A program made the translations under genes and the position numbers. Below, piece after piece: positions 57,491 to 64,000 of a stretch of DNA of 64,000 bases; positions within the stretch are counted from its first letter, which is position 1; every line of letters begins with the position of its first letter. The DNA comes from Nelumbo lutea (lineage: Eukaryota > Streptophyta > Magnoliopsida > Proteales > Nelumbonaceae). The notes under the pieces were generated by a model. That model did no database searches. It had not been told where the DNA came from and saw nothing but the letters and a program-made list of their open reading frames with translations. The stretch lies in contig JAKGHH010000002.1 in NCBI GenBank assembly GCA_022828595.1, positions 40,146,222 to 40,210,221 of the forward strand, given 5' to 3'.

Positions 57491-58981
57491 ATGAGTGAAT
57501 TTGAATTCATAAAGTGGTGAGATTCATTTACATTTCTGGGAATTTGGTTCACGTTTGGCTAGACAGGTTGTCTAGGAATGTGGTGTAGATTACTTCTGGC
57601 CTTATCGGATTTGAATTCCTTGAGGCTGGAAATTCACTTGTAGGTGGCAGCGATAGTGATTAGTTTCAGTACTAATTTGACTGCTAGTGGGCAAGCATAA
57701 GAGAATACAAGGCTCAATTTCAATTTGTTTGCAGTTCGAATTTTATTTGCACTGGTTAAATGCATAAGAATGCAAATATACTGAATGCCATTTTTTATTT
57801 ACTTTGACTTTAGAGTTGACTTCAATTAATTTGTTTGTGATAAGTAAAACAAGTAACATGATGTATTAATTCCCATATTATATGAAAGAGAAGGGAGTTA
57901 AGAGGCACGTAATTTATTGGGGAATGAGGTAGGAAGTAAGAAAAGGTGATCCCCACTTTAGATGTGAGAGAATTGAGATAAGAAAGAGGTGGTGCAAATT
58001 TTGCATCAGTTTTTGGTATGGGAAAACTGCACCAAGTGCATAATTTGTGCCTAGTTCAGATATGCAATGCAATGCAAAAAAATAAAAATAAAATCCCAAG
58101 GAATAATATATAATTGATTGTGTTTTTAGACAGAACTCATTAGTTGATAGGGTATAGGGAGGTGTTTGAGTAATCGTATGGTTCTTGTTATGCAATTAGG
58201 TTAAATTGTTAGGATTTTATCTTTTTGTTCGAACAAAAAATTTGGAGGTCAAGTAGATATGGGGAAGGCATTAATGATACAATTGTTGGGTCGAATCAAA
58301 TCATATAACATACTTCTTGAAGACAATTGGAGCCTCCCACAAATTGTGCAAGAATCTATGGCAACAGTCCTAGAGGTAGGTTCAATGTCAATCAAGCTTG
58401 AACACAACCCTACCTCTTGTGATTAATACAATTCATTGAAAGGAATTGTCTTTTACAAAGCTTAAAACCATGAATTGTTTCATAATAATTAATTTCACAA
58501 ATTACTCTGTTTTCTAACCCCAAAATTTACTCTTCCCATGGGGCAGATACTGTAAATTTTATTAATAAAGGAATGCAAGAAAAACCTATTTACAAGTAAG
58601 AGCTTATTGATCATTATCCTCAAGAAAGGAATACCAAAGGAAAAAAATCCCATCATCCATAAAATTTATAAAGATTTTGGGATCTATACAATCCAAAGAA
58701 TCAAAAATCAAATTACACCTTGTATCGATCACACACTTGATATATATTCAGCTCTCTATCAATAGGCTTACAAACATATCTCCAAGAAACCCAATGATAT
58801 TTAATTATGAATTATGATATGCCTTCCACATCACTTCCAACTACAAAAACTATCAAAGAACTTTTCTATTCACATGATAACACATGAATTACCAAGAAAC
58901 CTAAAAGTAGATAAGCTGGGATGCTAGAAAGAACACTTGAAAGAAGAGTTCATTTTTCCTTCCAACCAACAACTTTGTTTT
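57491..58981. other. Non-coding spacer
   Basis: 57645-57760 is the second copy of the block at 56205. 57715-58030 is the dispersed repeat shared with 25081-25392. No gene recognised in the rest. Confidence 0.45.
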
Positions 58982-59659
58982 TGATGCAGCGTGATTTGGC
59001 TATTTCCAGTTGGAGGGTGATCTGGCTTTCAATTGAGCAGCGAGTTGGATGAATCTGCAAGATAGTAGATCAAAGAACCCGGAGTGGCTAACCCGGTGAC
59101 GTCGCTCCGATACTTAAGTTAATGTACTGTGGTGCGAGCTGAATGCTTTGAGAATCTGAGAGCTTGAAAACTAGAGAGTAGAGTGATCACGTGTACCTGG
59201 GCCTTGAAGGGGTTGTTGCTCTTATATAGCTGAGCTCCCACGGATTTCATGGAACAGTTCCGGGATTTTCGGCCTAAGGGGATGAGATTCGTTTCCACTT
59301 TAATCGGGGAGTAACATATCAATCAATAAAGTCTATCGTTTCCGCCTGATCTGGGTGGGGAGATGATAATGCCTGCTGTTACGCGGTGTGATCCCGTGAG
59401 GTTTAGAATATACTAGTGAAACTTCCGAAGTCATTACATGGCGGTTCGGGCTGTTATCCCCGAGCTGATACTTCGGTTCTTTAGTTCTGGACTGAATTGA
59501 ATGTCGAGATAACTCTATGCTGAGGTGACCCGACGCCGAGGTGACCAAATACCTGAGCTCAAGCGTTGTGAGCTAGGCTTGCCAAGCTGAACTATCATCC
59601 CTTAGTCAGATCATGTCCACGTGTCCTCTTCTCGCTATGTCACGCCAAATCACCCTTCA
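58982..59659 (-). mobile_element. Solo LTR (family C, related to A and B), 678 bp
   Basis: Minus-strand ends are TGAAGGGTGATTTGGCGTG and GCTGCATCA. A CTATATAAG promoter sits at about 59222-59230. The R/U5 block (CTTAAGTATCGGAGCGACGT, then TTAGCCACTCCGGGTTCTTT) lies at about 59130-59078. TTTT lies on both sides, but the flanks are too T-rich to prove a target duplication. No internal region adjoins it in the right orientation. Confidence 0.68.
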
Positions 59660-59689
59660 TTTTCTAATCAAAACACCAAATGTATAAAA

Positions 59690-60552
59690 TGAAGTTTCTT
59701 CAACTGAAAACAGATCACATCTTCAATTGATGATTCTCATTTGGGACATGCTAGCTTTTGATAAAGTGAAAAGACATTTTATTTTTCTTAATTTGAAGCC
59801 CGACGAGGCGAAATTCATTGACTTCTCAATAACAAACCCTTTGTAATGAATACAATGATTCAAGAAATCAGGAGCCTTGGTGATTGCCTTATGTGTGATG
59901 AGAGAGTTGTGCACTTTGCAGCTTGGGCATGCATCATGTAATCGCATGCATGCCAATGCAATTTTTAAGCTTCATATGACGAGTCTTGGTCCATTGCCCA
60001 TCGCCTACCTACTGCATATATCGCGCTTGCACCTAGTTCTCATCGCGCATCGCGGCCTTGTGATTTCATTGCACCGCAATTGATTCCTTGCTCCCCAATC
60101 CCCATGCATCATTCCCTAGGGTCTCATTGTAATCAAGAACTTTCTTATAGTAGCTTAGCCTTCGTGTCACAACGTACTTTGGGAGTTTCGTGCTGCATCA
60201 TCCTCCCTGGATTGGGTGTACTCGACGACCTTGAGGTGGGTAAGGACGGCATAATGAGCTTCACTCTTGAGGTACTTAGCCGGATCGTAGAACCTCTTAA
60301 TGGTCACATCCCTAATAAGGTAGATGTCATCGGGGTATCTGCTGCACCTCTCCTCGAGTAGATGAATTCGCTCTCGTGCCCCAAAAATAAAGATGGTGAG
60401 GCCCTACACAAAGCTGCAAACACTTGGACTCTTCTGACCTGAGAAGCAAATTGGATCGACACTTATGAGCTCATCGAATTAGTCATTCTAGGCCAAAAGG
60501 AGCAATCTACTCCCTTCGCCAAGTTACTTTCAGTTCGGGAGTGGGGGGCAAT
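59690..60552 (+). mobile_element. Internal 3' part of family B LTR element
   Basis: The end of this stretch (60470-60552) matches the end of the family A interior (10700-10787), including GGCCAAAAGGAG-AATCTACTCCC and the polypurine tract GGGAGTGGGGGGCAA (60537-60551). No gag or pol is visible. An open frame at 60080-60361 resembles no known protein. The 5' portion and 5' LTR are not present in recognisable form; the left border is uncertain. Confidence 0.6.
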
Positions 60553-61485
60553 TGATGAGGGTGGATTTGGCCTTCCGATGACATTGTGACACATGGTATC
60601 TCGGAACAACTAGGTGACACCCGAAACCACTTAGGCAAAAACTTGTCTTAGCCAAGATGATGGCGTCCCAGCTGGCGACCTGACACAGGCGTCGTCCTGG
60701 CATAGGCGCCGACCTGGCAACCTGGCACTGACGCCAACTTGGCGACCTACCTTTATGCTGACCTAGTGAGCTCGACCATAATTCAGGTCGGCTAGAAGCA
60801 CCTCATCCAGGGCCGACCTGCAGCACCTCGTCATTGGCCAAAGTAACCTCGACGCAAGGAGCAACTTCCCTCGCCGACAAATTTGGCATGCATATTCCAA
60901 CACTCACACGATCCTTGGAAGTTGGCCCATGTACCGAACGTTCTGGAGGATGGTCAACATGCATGGCGGTTGCCTCCGGGAATCTCGGACCACTTAAACG
61001 ACCTCTCGGAAATCTCAGATGCAATGCGTGAAGCCCACGCTAAACAATGCCTATATAAAGGCACCGCATCTGAGATTTCCGAGAGGTCGTTTAAGTGATC
61101 CGAGATTCCCGGAGGCAACCGCCATGCACGTTCACGCCAAACAATGCCTATATAAAGGCACCAACCCCAATGACATGGGGGGGGGGCAAGTAAGTATATT
61201 CTAGTTCTCATACTTTATGATTTTTAGCTCACATTCTATTATGACAGTACTGACTTAAGCATCGGAGTGACATCGCCAGGTTAGCCACCCCGGGTCCTCT
61301 GACATTGATTCCTTGCAAGTCTCTAAAGAACTACGAAACTCAACAATCAATCTAGCTCGCCACCAATCAGTTTGGCCCTGTAGTCAGCTCAGCACCTAGT
61401 CCACTCCCAACTCAGCCTGGTCAGCTCGACATCCAGGTCCTCACCCAACAAAATTCCCTACTTCGGCCTCTAAGTCATCGGCCTG
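60553..61485 (+). repeat. 3' LTR of family B element, with internal inverted duplication
   Basis: Starts TGATGAGGGTGGATTTGG after the purine tract. It matches the solo LTR at 2862-4016 along its length up to AAGTCATCGGCC (61481), where LINE DNA takes over, so the last 90 or so bases are missing. R/U5 block at 61250-61320; short version of the minisatellite after it. Two TATATAAA promoters (61052 and 61149) exist because of the inverted duplication. Confidence 0.82.
60961..61127. repeat. 62-bp inverted repeat within LTR promoter region
   Basis: Arms 60961-61022 and 61066-61127 are reverse complements at 61 of 62 positions, with a 43-bp spacer holding TATATAAA (61052-61059). The related LTR at 2862-4016 has only one arm-equivalent and one TATA box. 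Confidence 0.95.
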
Positions 61486-61499
61486 TGGGGAGTTTGCTC

Positions 61500-62540
61500 A
61501 AGGAGAGGCAGGGCAGACACCCGGAAGAAAAAAATTACAAGTTTTTCTGTGCCTTTTTTGCTAAGCTCCCCTTGAGATCTCATCTTAGAAGTAGAGGTGT
61601 CAATATTGATGTTGATTAAGTTTTGCAGGGAAGAAGAAAATGTTAATCACATCTTTAAAAGCTATAATTGTACTAGACAAGTTTGGTTGATGGTTAATCC
61701 ATCTATTCAAGGTTTAGATGATCAAGAGAAACTGTTTAGGGATTGGTGGTTAGAAATTTTAGGGAACCAATGGAGTGAACAAGGGAATTTAAGAGAGAAA
61801 TATGTTTTCTTGTTGTAGCATCTTTGGAAAAGAAGGTACCTAAGAGTATTTAAGGACATTTCAATCCCCCTATCTAAAGTTGTAGAAAAGTCTCTCTTCT
61901 CCTTTGTTGAATACCAAGAAAGTTTTTCTGACCCCAAATTAAATTCAGCATAGCTCTAACTATTGTAAGTTGGTTAGGTGGAACCCCCTTGAGATCGGAA
62001 CAATTAAGATTAATTTTGATGCATCTTGTGATAATAGGGGCTTGTGCATCATTGTTACTCTAGCTAGAAACCACCTTGGTGAGGTATTGGATTACAAAGC
62101 CTGTAAATTAGGTCTTGCCTCCATTAATAAGGCTGAGGCCTGGGCTGCGTTGGAAGCCCATAACTTGACTATGAATTTTAGGGATTTCCCTCTAGTTATT
62201 TTAAGTGACTCCAAGCTCGTGATCTCCTACCTTAACTGTGTGACAATGGCCCTGTGGAACCTTAGGAGGACCTTTCTCGACTATTGGGAGATGAATGAGA
62301 AATGCAAGGGAGGTACCACCTACAGGCAAGTCTACCACAAAGCGAATCAAGCTGCTGATTGATTGACTCATAAAGCCCAAGAGGTCCAGACATCTAAACC
62401 AAAATTTGTTTCAATTAATATCTGTAAGCTTCCTTGGACTTTCATTTATTCTGGCTATTTGTGGGGACGTGTTACCCCTTGTTTTGTTTTGCCCCTTCTG
62501 GTTTTTATCAAAATAATAATAATAATAATAATAATAATAA
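61500..62540 (+). pseudogene. LINE 3' end: zf-RVT remnant and RNase H domain, with (AAT)n tail
   Basis: 61530-61815 gives broken pieces of the zinc-binding region that follows RT in plant LINEs (CREEENVNHIF-like, RQVWLMVNPSIQGL). From 61976 an open stretch of about 128 codons is an RNase H-type (RVT_3) domain. Its expected acidic residues are all present: INFDASCDNRG, INKAEAWAALEAHN, VILSDSKLV and YHKANQAAD. A stop falls directly after QAAD (62360-62362), where the family usually continues with Arg-Leu. The element ends in an (AAT)n tail at 62511-62540, typical of LINE 3' ends. It is 5'-truncated and non-functional. It adjoins the broken end of the family B LTR. Confidence 0.88.
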
Positions 62541-64000
62541 GGAACAAGTTAGAAAGTTCCCATACACAATTTTAATTCTAATGGGAAAGGTTTCAACTCT
62601 TCCACCTTAGCTTTGATTCATAAAATGATAAAATTGAACCAAAATGAACCGTAAACAAAGCCTTGGAGATGACATATAGCTAGTACATCGATCAATTTGA
62701 AAACACAATACCTTTAAGTTGGATGTTCTCCATGAACATATATGGGTGTAAACGGATCATATTCGAATTCGATTAATTAATTATTTTAGATAATTAATAA
62801 ATATTTTATTGATATAAAGTATATAAATATCTAAATTATTTATATAACTTAATTATATATAAATTATATAAAATATTTTATATATTATATATAAAAATTA
62901 AATAATCAGTGGAATTCGGATATTTATTAAGTCAAATCATGTCATATCCAAATTCAACTGATTAGATATTCGAAATATCCAAATTCGATATGATTATGTT
63001 AAATATCGAATTCAAAATCAGATTTTAAAATACCGTTGACACTCCTATGTATAAAGAAAAGGAAATGAAAAATTAAATGATACATTTGTATTAATACATG
63101 GCAAATATAACTCTAAGAGTTACATTTCAGAAAAGTTCCACAGAGGGGAATACATGCATTTGCTATTTACATCTTCCACCAACATTGGGATTGAAACCAG
63201 GTCAAAATTCTAGAAAGAGGGCATGCAATAGAGCTCGAATGAGGGTTATTCATACTTAATAGTGAAAGAAATCTAACCTATCTTCATTAACTTGATATGT
63301 GATGAGACTAAACACAATTCAGGTAAGTATATATGCCAACTAAAATACATACCAATTGTAAATTGTAAATATCAGGCCTTACCCATGTACATATAGAAAA
63401 GGCTGTTTCCAAGATTTGACCTTATAATTCATAAATCTGGTCATGGGTATGACTGGTATGGGGTATTATCATGTTGATCAAAATCAATCGAGTCTGGCTT
63501 TCTGAGCGTGGTTTATCATCTTATGAATGTGTTGAATGAAGCTGGCCTGTAATGTTACTTTCTGTTGATCTAAAAAGTAGGTAGAATCAAGAATCAGGTT
63601 GCATTTGGATGAAGTTCAAGATTTATGATTTGTGTTTTTAAAGCATAATAGCACACATTCCCAATTTGGAAGAGTATTAAAAATGATCAAAATCAATGGA
63701 TATAAAGCCTTTAGGAAAAAAAAAAAATTGTTGTTAAATCAGTTTCCAACAATATAGACGATTTGTTTATAGAAGTCAATGCAGAAGAGATAAGAGTTGC
63801 CTTTTGGAATTTCCTCAAGAATAAATTAATTCTGACCCCGAAGCAGAAAAACCGAGAAAAAGGTCACCCAATTCCATCCTATTAGCCTCTAACCATCTAT
63901 AACGTGGTAACCAAAATTATAGGTAGGCTCCCATGCTCCGATGGAGTCCAACATTTCATATGGATGAGTCGTATAGGTAAGCTCCTCACTGGTATAGTTC
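62541..64000. other. Non-coding right edge
   Basis: No gene recognised. Bases 63720-64000 allow a 60-codon stretch without clear similarity. AT-rich DNA dominates to 63010. Confidence 0.4.
62742..63047. mobile_element. hAT-like MITE, tentative
   Basis: Starts TATGGGTGTAAACGG; the right end in reverse is TAGGAGTGTCAACGG. Inner ATCATATTCGAATTCGAT and ATCCAAATTCGATATGAT blocks also pair. Flanking 8-mers agree at only 5 of 8. Confidence 0.5.

Noticed and set aside
60834..61211. Several overlapping frames on both strands with near-identical peptides
   Set aside because: They come from the 62-bp inverted repeat in the LTR, not from genes.
1..64000. tRNA, rRNA, conserved microRNA, CRISPR or pararetrovirus sequences
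   Set aside because: Looked for by eye on both strands; none was recognised. A covariance-model or microRNA search would be needed to exclude small RNAs.

Overview
This is a plant nuclear genome window. It has one intact protein-coding gene, with plant-type introns, in about 60 kb of transposon-rich AT-heavy DNA. The gene is a SMAX1-type SMXL protein whose N-terminus is of the dicot/magnoliid type rather than the Ala-rich grass type, so a non-grass angiosperm is likely; the species cannot be fixed.

Layout. 1-2.03 kb: decayed Ty1/copia integrase and reverse transcriptase. 2.7-4.26 kb: a PIF/Harbinger-like MITE split by a solo LTR. 5-6.6 kb: small TIR elements. 8.08-11.66 kb: a non-coding LTR retrotransposon with an 85-bp tandem array inside. 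12.66-16.33 kb (minus strand): the SMAX1 gene, three exons, 1048 aa, with a pyrimidine-rich leader and promoter up to about 18.5 kb. 18.6-34 kb: MULE-like and Harbinger-like elements, a Helitron and a long stretch with nothing recognisable. 34.5-39.2 kb: two tandem copies of an AT-rich repeat; a third copy at 26.2-29.2 kb is split by a MULE. 39.7-45.4 kb: a duplicated, non-coding but partly well conserved segment, its second copy broken up by MITEs. 46.1-50.76 kb: the 3' half of a Tat-lineage Ty3/gypsy element on the minus strand, with an antisense accessory ORF. 50.8-52.9 kb: a LINE remnant with a hAT-like insertion, then a Tourist-like MITE. 53.8-57.5 kb: Harbinger-like and hAT-like elements. 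59-62.5 kb: a solo LTR, the 3' part of another LTR element whose LTR holds a 62-bp inverted duplication, and a LINE 3' end with an RNase H domain.

How it fits together. The SMAX1 gene would encode the repressor that is removed by KAI2-MAX2 in karrikin/KL signalling. Everything else looks like successive transposon insertions. Several can be put in order by nesting, and several have target-site duplications readable by eye. The non-coding LTR elements share a leader-region sequence block with the Tat LTR, which suggests they are non-autonomous relatives of it. No tRNA, rRNA or CRISPR array was recognised.
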